Shown here: positions 55,481 through 64,000 of the stretch, one piece after another
Numbering within the stretch: position 1 is the stretch's first letter
Layout of the letters: every line of letters begins with the position of its first letter
Source: Coniochaeta sp. PMI_546
Taxonomy: Eukaryota; Ascomycota; Sordariomycetes; Coniochaetales; Coniochaetaceae
Assembly (NCBI GenBank): GCA_021432605.1
Contig: MU271146.1
Location: 620,001-684,000 of the forward strand
Length of the DNA stretch: 64,000 nt
Direction of reading: 5' to 3'
Notes under the pieces: generated by a model
What the model saw: only the letters and a program-made list of their open reading frames with translations
Told to the model about the DNA's origin: nothing
Database searches by the model: none
Translations under genes and position numbers: made by a program

Positions 55481-57204
55481 ATGCCCAGTCAGGATGGCAA
55501 AATATCCATCGATCCAGGCTGTGTGCTCCTCGTCGCCGGAACCGGTGGCTTCACACATGCAGGTAGGTCTGCAACCAACCCGGCCATGAAGGTCGGATCT
55601 CCAAGCCTAGCCGCGCAGCATTGACTGACGGCCACCACCAACCACCAGCCCCAGTCCTGGAGCTAGGCCGCATCCTCGCCGGACGCGGCCACCGGATAGA
55701 GTTTGCCACACACAAGGGCCAGGAGAAATGGGTTGCGCCAGACTACTACAGCTTCGTCTCGCGGATACACACCATGGGAGAGGCCATGACGCCAGAGCAA
55801 GAGGCTACACACTATCAGGACATGCAGCAGTCCGATCCCAGGCGCGACTACTGGGGCTACTTCCGGCCGAAACTCACCGTCGACGCCTTCTGGACCTCTG
55901 ACTTTGCGTACCTAAAGGACATCGTTGCCGCAAGCAGACCGGACATGATCGTGGCCGACTTCTTCGTCGATGCCGTCAGGGACATCCAGCGCCTCACCGG
56001 CATCCCGGTGGCCATGGTGTGGCCGCAGATGCCCTACGGCCTCGCAAAGGTCCCCTACATCCCCGGCGTGCCGGGCTTCCAGATCGACGCCCTCTCGAGC
56101 GAGCACGCGTCGCTCGCGACCCGGATCCGCGCCGAGCTGCGGCCGCTCAGGGCGCTGCCTGCCATGATCCACTATCTCCGCTTCGTGCACGGCATGAGGC
56201 GCGCTGCCGGGGTGGCGCACTCGCTGCCTCACGCGCAGCGCACGCCCGACCATCTCGCCCTGGTGAACTCCTTCTGGGGTCTGGAGACGCCCAAGGACCT
56301 GCCGCCGCTGATCGCTGCTGTGGGACCTATACTTGCAGACGAGTATCCCGATCTCGACGGCCAGTTGGAGGATTTTCTTCGTGGAAAACTTCGGGTGGTG
56401 TATGTATCATTCGGGACGCATATCCAACTACCACCCGAGCACATAGCACGGTTTTTGGACGCGTTGTCAGTCCTGATACGAAAGAAAATGGTCGATGGCG
56501 TGATATGGGTGGCCAACGCCCCGCAGCGCAAGCTCTTCTCCCCGGGACAGAGAGTTCAGGGGAGTTTCGCGGAAGAAGTGACCGTGGGCCACATCCTCGG
56601 GAACAATGACCCTGCCTGGCATTTCACCCCCTTCGCACCGCAGCGGGCCATCCTGGACCACCCGCACACGGTCCTCTTCGTGACGCACGGGGGAGGCGGC
56701 AGCGTCAACGAGGCGCTCTTCCACGGCACGCCCATGCTCTGCCTCGGCTTCTTCTTCGACCAGCCGCTGAACGGACTGCGGATCCAGGAGGCGGGGGTGG
56801 GGCTGGCGATGGATAAGGCGGGCTTCTCTACGGCGGAGATTGTGGACAAGTGCCGCGCCATTCTCCTAGACGAGGACGGCTTGGTCCACCGGAACGTACG
56901 GCGGATGGCGCATATTGCAAGGGTGTCGTCCAGGAAGAAGTACTATGCTGCTGATCTTATTGAAGAGATCATGTATGACCGCAAGTTCGGCTCGGGTCCG
57001 GCGGCAAGCGAGGAGGGTGGTAGCAGTGGCACGCTGACTTGTCCGGCGACGAGGCCCCGGCCTCTGCACTTGCAGACGGCCGATGCGAGGATGTCGGTCT
57101 GGCGCGCTCGAAACTGGGACCTGACTTGTTTCGGTTGTGTGGCATTCGCGGGTGTCTTGGGGCTGGGCTACCATGCGTATGTGTGGTTTGTGCGGAGGAG
57201 GTAG
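55481..57204 (+). CDS. UDP-glycosyltransferase (GT1/UGT family) with C-terminal membrane anchor
   Basis: Model of 545 residues in two exons (55481-55562 and 55649-57204) with an 86-base intron (GTAGGT donor, CTGAC branch site, CAG acceptor). Joining them gives the GT-B opening VLLVAGTGGFTHAAPVLELGRILAGRGH. The acceptor-side half ends near residue 290. The nucleotide-sugar side carries YVSFGTHIQLPPE, AWHFTPFAPQRAILDHP and the donor-binding FVTHGGGGSVNEALFHGTPMLC...DQPLNG signature of UGTs. A single hydrophobic segment at the very end, CFGCVAFAGVLGLGYHAY, followed by VRRR suggests a C-terminal tail anchor with basic residues facing the cytosol, as in ER UGTs. It would transfer a sugar from a UDP-sugar to a small hydrophobic acceptor. 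The exporter on the same strand 2 kb upstream could move such a product, an inference only. Confidence 0.9.
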
Positions 57205-57784
57205 TCGTGCAGTAGTAAGTGATGGATGAGATGCCATCGTAAAATAGATATAGAGCGAATGACGTGTAAGGTGCGCTAATCGACTGCATATCGTCGAAGA
57301 GGGCAAGGAAGGGCAGAAATGGGGCTTAAGGTTCCACTACACAGGGACTTCTTGCCATCGAAGAAGACACTAGGCAAGCCTGTCTTATATACAGCGGCCG
57401 ATGGCGCGAAGTGGAAGTCACAGGCACGGCAGCCTGCGTGCATCAGTCACCTTGTGCTAGGGCTGGCAGCAGTCACGAAGGCAGGTCTGTACAAAGCAAA
57501 GCGAACGATGTATTGTCACAACACTGACTACGGGCTTGGTTACGTTGGTCCACCGTGTTCTAGACCGGTAATCAACGATTGACTGGACAATTAGGCATAC
57601 CCTCCGAGAGAAACATTACTATGGCCTGCGCAGACTCAACTTCGGACAGAACTTGGACAGGAAACGACTGGCGATAATTCTTGCGGACTTGGGAAAGGGA
57701 TACAGAACGAGCGTCTGAGCACATGCAGGCTGAACGGTATGAGGAGCATGAGATGGATGTATTGGTCGAACAAGCGGTGGTGAC
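57205..57784. other. Convergent intergenic region
   Basis: About 580 bases between the 3' ends of convergent genes; nothing recognisable. Confidence 0.5.
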
Positions 57785-59017
57785 CTAGGCCGTGATGCCG
57801 GGCTGGTTGTACGTCGCGTTGGAGAAGCCCTGACCGAAAGGGGCTTTGACGGTGGGCTGGAAGCCGCCGTTGCTGAAGCGCTCCTGCGACTCGGCGGGCG
57901 GGAAGGGCGTCTTGGGTGCCGTGATGGCAGGGGCGTACGGCTTCGTTGTCGGCGTGACATCCCATTTCTCGTTTGACGGGATGGCACCTGTTGTCTGCAG
58001 GTCGCGCAGGGCGTTCTCGATCGTGTCCTTCGGGCCGCCGCTGGCTCCCACCGGGGTGCCCAGGTACTCCACCGTCCCCGGCGCGGCGTTTCCGCCGGCG
58101 TCGTATTCGAAACGGATGGTTGTGCCGTCTTTGCCTTCGAGGTTGACCTTGAGGTTCTTGAAGTTGCTCTTGAGCTTGTCAAGTAGCGAAGCTCCGATGG
58201 CGGTCAGAGCTGCCACGGCCAAGGGAACGGTGAAGGTGATCAGCCAGCTGGCGTGGTCGAGCTGCAGCACGACCGGAGGGCTGCCGCCTAGCGTGAGCTG
58301 GGCCAGCTCGGCCGAAGGCGGAGGTCCGGTCAGCGCTTGCGGCGGGCTGCCGGGCGCAATGGTCCACACACCGCCTTGCATGACGTACGAGGTCGACCAC
58401 TCGTACGCGTGGGTCAGCGGGTCGCTCTCCTTGGTGAAGTCGTAGGTGGTGGAGCGCGACTTGGTGCTGTTGAAGACCTGGCCGGTGAGGTCGCTCGCCT
58501 CGAGCCACCAGCTGACGCTCTCCTGGGGCTGATACTTGGCAGAGCTCCCCGCGGGTAGGGTGGCTTGGTCGACAAAGACAGCCTCGTACTTGCCCGTCTG
58601 GGCGTTTAGGACGCCTACGATGATGTGAAGGCCGAGCACTCCGGGGTACGAGTAGTTGATGTTACCGACGTTAAGCCAGCTTGCGTCAGAAGGACTGACA
58701 GGCTTGGTCGACGGCCGCCAGTATCCGCGGGAGTCGATATCAAAGGACTGGCCCTTGTCGCACTTTTGCCATTGGCCTTGGATCTTGATTTTCACGCCGT
58801 CACTGGGAACAGCGGCCGTCCAGGACAGCGCATACTGGATCTTCCACGAGATTATGGTGACCGGGGCGAGAGCCTGCGACTGCCAGACAAGGTTATATGT
58901 CGGCGCGGCTGAGCCGGTGGCCACGCTCTTGGCGATCTGGAAGTTCCAGCCATTGTCAAGAATGGACTTGTTGTCGGCATCGGATTCGAACCAGTTGAGC
59001 GTGCGGGTGTCAGCCAT
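57785..59017 (-). CDS. Uncharacterised 410-residue protein with one hydrophobic segment
   Basis: Single-exon frame with even composition, very likely a real gene; I do not recognise a named domain. The first 215 residues look like a beta-rich soluble fold, with aromatic-rich strands such as YNLVWQSQALAPVTIISWKI, IQGQWQKCDKGQSFDID and SYPGVLGLHIIVGVLN. A Pro-rich linker (about 220-235) leads to one strongly hydrophobic segment at 257-280 (SWLITFTVPLAVAALTAIGASL) and then a basic amphipathic stretch LDKLKSNFKNLKVNLEGKDG. The tail (about 345-410) is Pro/Thr-rich and probably disordered. There is no signal peptide. The layout, a soluble beta domain plus a single possible membrane-inserting helix, could be a tail-region membrane protein or a pore-forming protein; the sequence does not decide. 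The next gene on the right, 2.7 kb away and divergent, is a lectin-bearing metalloprotease. Confidence 0.75.
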   Translation of the reverse strand: MADTRTLNWFESDADNKSILDNGWNFQIAKSVATGSAAPTYNLVWQSQALAPVTIISWKIQYALSWTAAVPSDGVKIKIQGQWQKCDKGQSFDIDSRGYWRPSTKPVSPSDASWLNVGNINYSYPGVLGLHIIVGVLNAQTGKYEAVFVDQATLPAGSSAKYQPQESVSWWLEASDLTGQVFNSTKSRSTTYDFTKESDPLTHAYEWSTSYVMQGGVWTIAPGSPPQALTGPPPSAELAQLTLGGSPPVVLQLDHASWLITFTVPLAVAALTAIGASLLDKLKSNFKNLKVNLEGKDGTTIRFEYDAGGNAAPGTVEYLGTPVGASGGPKDTIENALRDLQTTGAIPSNEKWDVTPTTKPYAPAITAPKTPFPPAESQERFSNGGFQPTVKAPFGQGFSNATYNQPGITA

Positions 59018-60523
59018 GTTTATTTCTAACGGCAGATTGGGAGCGGTAAGCTATATCAAGTGTGCAAAGGCTAAAGACGCAGGGGTGGCACGTGGAAATA
59101 GTCGATGATTTGTCAAGAGGTATAGGGAGATCTTATAAGGAGATGTTGCAGCTTTAGATGACTTCGGGTGGATGTGGTCGTGAGTTGCCCTTCTGACACT
59201 TTGTTGCGGTGAAGCAAGCTGCTCTTATAGATGAGCTGCCCCTCGGAGAGCGTGAGGATCACGATCTGAAGCCCATGAAAGACGAAGTGTCTCGACGTCC
59301 TCTTCCACTATTCCGTGACTGCCGCGAATCCCGCTCTGTCAAAGTGATCACAGACGCGGACGAACCGCCGACGAACATCCAGAAGATGACGGCCTGTACT
59401 TGTTCTAGACTCTACTGCGTGAGTCTAGACGGTCTATCATCGACTGACAGCTGAACTCGACATATGCAGTCGTGAGAACGGCATACACTTAGACGCACAC
59501 TCCGTATACGCGACTGCTACATTGGTCTCCTGCGAAGCTCTCCGTTGGTCGTCTGCCGTGGAGTCAGGCAGCCACATTACTATTATGCTGCGGAAGTGTG
59601 TCGACATTAGGAAGCTGATGATGTATGAGTTCGTCCGAATAGAGCTCATGTAGGACAATCTTCGCTTCGAGGCACTGAATTCGGCTTCAGCGTGGCTGGC
59701 TAGCTTTACTGACAGACTGACCTGGATGCGCAAGCTTTCGGTGTCGACTGGGAGGCTGAAGCTTGCATGCTTCGATCACATCATGAGCAGCATGAGCGTG
59801 CATCGAAGCGATGATCCAGCTCGCCGCAGTAGTCTCTATGAATGTCTTGTATTGGCAGGATGACGAGCTGTCATTTTCGCACTCTGCATGTATCAGGTTC
59901 AGCTTAGACCGGAACCACCTTGATCGGTATTCCGGGGATTCAGCTTCGCTCAAAAGGGTGATATCTTGGATGTCTTGCATTGTAGTCGGTAGCTATGTGA
60001 CGGACGCTCCGTACCGAGCATGTCTTCCTGACGAGGATGGATCTAGACCCGGTCTAGACTCTTTTCTAGGATTTTGGTCAGCCAGAGATCGAAATGAGCA
60101 GGAAGATCAGCCCGAGACGTGCGAGCTTTCCCTATTAGGTGACGTCGTAGTCATGCGGGCGCCAAGATGCTGATCCATTGAGGGGAAATTCCGACAACTT
60201 GTCATGCATCTACCGGTGAGGAGCAAGTGACAGTCTACAGATACCCCGTGGATACTCACTAGAGTGACCTGGCGACTTGAAGCTACCATATTGCGTATTC
60301 AAAGCCCAGAATATGAATGGAGTTACTTGCCTTGGCTATCGTATAAGTTTGGTCGGACATTGGTGGTGTATGGAGAAGCCAGTCTGGGACACAGCGATGT
60401 AACGCGGGACATAGGACTTGGACCATATCAAGACATGGTGAACAGTGAGCCCAATGGCCTTCTTGATGCAAAGAAAACGCAATCCTTATTCTGACCCCCT
60501 AGCGTATGGAGCATGTACTCATT
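59018..60523. other. Intergenic region
   Basis: About 1.5 kb. It includes the promoter of the 410-residue protein. Several TCTAGA motifs occur here (for example near 59404, 59422, 60040 and 60054). No gene could be supported. Confidence 0.45.
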
Positions 60524-61153
60524 CTAGATACCACCCAAGCTTGAAGGTCGTACAGTCTGGACGAGGGCGACAGATGAGATCATGATAGCCGGAGTTCGTC
60601 CCCGGAACTCGATTGTTAGAGTCACATTGAGTCCGCCAAGATTCTCATTCAGCTGGTTCTCGCTCACTCCGTAGATGTTGCTGAGCACATGAATGCGGAA
60701 ATCCCGATCGGCGGGCAGAGGCTGCAGAGACCGCTCGTCCACTTCCCCCCGCCACGAACTTATGAGCTTTCGTCCTGCGTGAAGATCTACCCCAACAACT
60801 TTGGTAGGCCGATGGAGTGGAAGAGATGGCGTGCTTTCTTCGATACCGTCGTCGTCCTGCTCCCCGCTATGAGGGGATGCACTGATCTCCAATGAGCTGG
60901 ACAGGATAGCATGTTCAGATAGGGGACCTCGGGGAGGTTCTGAATGAGGGCTTCGAAGGGTTGGGAGGGCGAAGTGCACTTTTCCCACCACTAGTGGCAT
61001 GTCAAGTGGTGGCGATGTGTGCGGAGATGGCCTCAGCACGACGCCTCTTGCGTAATGACTGATAGACACGGGACTCGACGTGTCAGAAACAGCGGCATTT
61101 CCGTGAACGGAGGAGACAAGAGTTTCGTGCAGTGAGGGGTAAGGGAGTTCCAT
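60524..61153 (-). CDS. Possible orphan protein, 209 residues
   Basis: A minus-strand frame with a normal start and stop. Its N-terminal half is Ser/Pro/His-rich and looks disordered; the second half has a more ordered character (DFRIHVLSNIYGVSENQLNE and LNVTLTIEFRGRTPAIMISSV). No family was recognised. It has no overlap with a competing gene, but length and composition alone do not prove it is expressed. It may be a diverged fragment. Confidence 0.35.
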   Translation of the reverse strand: MELPYPSLHETLVSSVHGNAAVSDTSSPVSISHYARGVVLRPSPHTSPPLDMPLVVGKVHFALPTLRSPHSEPPRGPLSEHAILSSSLEISASPHSGEQDDDGIEESTPSLPLHRPTKVVGVDLHAGRKLISSWRGEVDERSLQPLPADRDFRIHVLSNIYGVSENQLNENLGGLNVTLTIEFRGRTPAIMISSVALVQTVRPSSLGGI

Positions 61154-61679
61154 TGCATAAGCTCGCAGTCGGACGTCTGAGAGATGATAAGACTGGTTAT
61201 GAATTGTGGCGACCTGACTATGGACCGGAAACCACCTGTACAGTGAACGTTAATGGGCTTAGTTCTAGACCAGAAGAGATCGGCCTGGGGGCTCTGCAGG
61301 ACTATTTATGCAGAGATGAGCAAATGCGTGAAGCGGCAGCATGAGCAGGCCTAGCTTGTGGTCCTTCATGTAGCTGAGAGTTCGGTACGCTCATGCGGCT
61401 CTGAGCCACACGGCGCGTATCGCGCAATTCTTGGTTCGCTCGCCAATGACTGTATGTAGAGCTGACAATGTACCTCGCGTGGCGCACCCCTCGCGTAGTA
61501 GAACTGAGAGTGTTTGAAATCAGATGAACTAGTCCATCGGCGATCCTAAGCACTGTTGTATAAAGACCACAGGCCTTCATTGTGGCCGCTCAGTAGCCCA
61601 CCAGTCACGGTTCCATATATCAACAAATGTAGTCTTGGTTTCGATTCACCACATCAAAACACTTCGACTCCTCCACATC
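61154..61679. promoter_or_regulatory. Upstream region of the metalloprotease gene
   Basis: About 530 bases before the metalloprotease start. It should contain its promoter; no specific site was recognised. Confidence 0.4.
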
Positions 61680-63332
61680 ATGTCTCCGTTGAAGCTTTGC
61701 ACCCAGATGGCCGTCCCTGAGGGACTTCAGGATCTCGCCGATACAGTGGCCGTCATTGAAAATCCGTTCAACGGTCATCAAACTGATGCCTGGACAGTAA
61801 TTGCCGCTGGTATGGGCAGCGGTGACGAACCCCTTCGGCTCGCCCTTCCTGTTGGGTCCATGTGGTGAGTGAGTTGCTTCGAGCCCTGACAATACCATCT
61901 CACTGATTCACAAATGTGAAGGGCCAATGGACGCACACTCCGCGTCAAGATCTATAATGGATCCCCTAAGATAAGAAGTAAGATACGCCAATACGCTAGC
62001 ATATGGAGCCAGTATGCAAACATCCAGTTCAACTTTGTCGATGACGCCGACGCCGAGATCCGCGTCAATGTCGACAACAGCGGGGAATCATGGTCGAGAG
62101 TGGGAACAGGCTGCTATGTAGTCCCGTATGGCCAGCCAACCATGAATCTCGGCTGGCTCACAGACTCGACACCTGATGAGGAGTTTTCAAGGGTAATCGT
62201 CCACGAGTTTGGACATGCGTTGGGATGTATTCACGAGCACCAATCGCCTGCTGGCGGCATCAAATGGAACAAGCAAGCCGTGTATGACCACTACAAAGAC
62301 TGGGCCCCTTCGAAAGTCGATCTCAATATTTTCCAGCTCTACAGCAAGACAACAACACAGTTTTCCGAGTTCGACGTCAAGTCTATCATGCTCTACTCCA
62401 TCCCTGCGGAGTTGACTACTGACGGCTTCTCGACTCCCTGGAACACTGAGCTTTCCGAAACGGATATCGCCTTCATCAACCAGACCTATCCAGATGAGAG
62501 GCCGGATGCTGGGTCGTTCAGCACCACCGAAGTACGGCTCAAGCAGGTTAAGGGTGCTGTACAACGACAAGTGTTCGAGAAACGGTTCGATCTTCCTCCT
62601 GCCGTAGCCGTAGGTCTGACATCGCTTGATATTGCCGGTACAACCGACATCCGTGTAACGGCCTTTGCCGACAAGATCACGACCGTGAGTGCTGACGTGC
62701 ACATTAACACGTGGAGCGATACTACCCTCTACTCGGCCGCAGCCACGTGGTTCAAAGCTGCAGCGAATGACCCAGACTTCCAAATCGGCCAAGTTAGCAC
62801 GCTCGATTCCGGCAAACCGACGCAGGGCCACATGGCTATCCCTGTCACTTTTGACCGCTCGTACAGTGTTCCGCCCCAGGTAGTCGTGTGGCTGAACAGC
62901 TTCGAAATGGGCTACGACCACAACTGGGGCGTGGCAGCAAGCGTCTCCGACGTGACCGCTAGAGGCTTCGTGCTACACTTTGATTCGGGCAGGGACACGG
63001 TCTTGAAATCCGCTTCAGCGGCGTGGATCGCCCTGCCAAACGGCAAAGCTGGCGTCCTCGGCGGATCGTTCAGCACTCCAGACGCAGGGTCGCGAGATGA
63101 GACCACTCCAGTCAGCCGGGGTCAGATTCGATTCCCACAGGGCGTGTTCCAGAAGCCGCCGTCAACAGTAGTTATCGCTCTGAGCGGTCTGGATATACCC
63201 AATGGACACTCTCTACGAGTCAAGGTGAGTGTTGAGACAACTGCTGCCGACGGGATTGCGTGGCGCATTGAGACATGGGGTGATGGCAATATTGTGCATT
63301 GGGCTAGTGCTTCATACATTGCGCTTGCTTGA
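61680..63332 (+). CDS. Astacin-like zinc metalloprotease with three H-type lectin repeats
   Basis: Model of 531 residues in two exons (61680-61864 and 61922-63332), with a 57-base intron (GTGAGT donor, CTGAC branch site, AAG acceptor); the junction rebuilds Trp in SMW-ANGRTLRVKIY. The metzincin site HEFGHALGCIHEHQSP places zinc ligands at His156, His160 and His166 with catalytic Glu157 and the astacin-type Glu167; a Met-turn SIMLYS follows. The second half carries three repeats of the H-type lectin kind, each with a beta strand pair ending in a W or WxxL core: TTVSADVHINTWSDTTLYSAAATWF, then GFVLHFDSGRDTVLKSASAAWIAL, then GIAWRIETWGDGNIVHWASASYIAL. H-type lectins usually bind N-acetylgalactosamine. 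The fusion suggests a protease delivered to glycan-bearing targets. No signal peptide is visible, so secretion would need another route. Confidence 0.88.
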
Positions 63333-64000
63333 TTGTGTGGGGTGACAAGATTGACATTAAGGTATTCATCCTAAGCTTGGGTTATTATTCTGGTGGCTCT
63401 ATTTTTCATAGTGATAGAGGGACCTTGTATGCTTGAGGTAGACGATCTCTTTATGATTTACGCTTCCAGCCAGTATAGCGAACGGATATGTGCATTGATA
63501 GGTAGGATTTAACTGACAAGGCGTGACGGAGAAGGATTTGCAGAAGTGATAGTCCTGTTACTATCTGAATAGTACAAACCTACAATCATGAGAGCAATGT
63601 CAACATTGGCATTATTTGCGGTTGTCAAATTGGTTCCTTGAGTGCTTGTTGAATTGTGATGTTGGTTGCAAGACCACGATCAGTCTACCTCAAGGCCATT
63701 ATGTGTGAAAGCCGCAATGTTCACTTTAGGAAACAATACCGAAGTTGGTGGTCCGACACTCCAACGTCTGCTCAAAGTCTGATTTGCCTCGACGATCACT
63801 CACAATGCTGGGTAGCCGCTGTTGAAGACGCTGTCCACAAATCAACCGAGTTTGATCAAAGAAGACAGTCTACCAACATTTGAAGGGCCGCCGATTCCGA
63901 CGCATCCCAGTCACTCCCTGGAAAAGCAACCCTTTGGTTTGAGATGTGACATAGGCTTGCCCCATACTAGTCCTAGCACACGAGTATCACAAAGCTTTGA
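63333..64000. other. Right edge, no gene seen
   Basis: About 670 bases after the metalloprotease stop. Only short frames are present; any gene continuing beyond the window cannot be seen. Confidence 0.5.

Noticed and set aside
58984-58993. tRNA T-loop-like TTCGAACC on the minus/plus strand
   Set aside because: It lies inside the coding sequence of the 410-residue protein (NWFESDAD region) with no cloverleaf.
59400-61270. Repeated TCTAGA motifs
   Set aside because: Spacing and orientation are irregular and the hexamer is a palindrome likely to recur by chance; noted only in the intergenic entry.

Overview
This window is nuclear DNA of a filamentous ascomycete (Pezizomycotina, most likely a Sordariomycete). 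The genes carry short introns of 50 to 150 bases with GTATGT- or GTAAGT-type donors, CTAAC/CTGAC-type branch points and YAG acceptors. Products include a HapX-type bZIP factor, a Zn2Cys6 factor, a GH45 cellulase-like protein, a short fungal Cog2 and typical fungal MFS and UGT proteins. There is no bacterial-style operon, CRISPR array or intact transposon.

Left part (1-20.3 kb) is mostly conserved housekeeping and regulatory genes: a PI-specific phospholipase C (minus), a very long Sel1-repeat protein whose first exon lies upstream of the long reading frame (minus), the iron regulator HapX (minus), Cog2 of the Golgi tethering complex (plus), and mitochondrial ribosomal protein uL1m (minus) head to head with cytosolic glutamyl-tRNA synthetase (plus) across a 331-base shared promoter.

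Middle part (21.8-44.5 kb) is more accessory. It holds a four-exon GH45 protein that lacks the usual catalytic acid, a small fungal protein of DUF6914 type, an HNH-like/APH-kinase fusion, a CAX-type transporter in which both signature glutamates are replaced, an unknown 309-residue protein, an APT/carboxylesterase-type hydrolase, a VOC-fold protein, a secreted metallo-beta-lactamase-fold protein, a PNPOx-flavoreductase fusion, a small secreted cysteine-containing protein and a secreted PEBP. Between the last two is a 2.1 kb gene-poor stretch with a tRNA-like relic and a transporter relic.

Right part (45.5-64 kb) holds a Zn2Cys6 regulator, a 14-TM MFS exporter, an RNase Z-like protein, a membrane-anchored UDP-glycosyltransferase, an unknown 410-residue protein with a single hydrophobic segment, and an astacin-like metalloprotease with three H-type lectin repeats. 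The regulator, exporter and glycosyltransferase lie on the same strand and could belong to a small metabolite-handling neighbourhood, but no synthase is present, so this is only an inference.

The most unusual items are the HNH-APH fusion, the metalloprotease with three lectin repeats, and two enzyme or transporter families whose catalytic residues have been lost within otherwise well-kept genes. Exon boundaries were placed by eye from splice motifs and frame continuity; family assignments come from motif recognition, not database searches.
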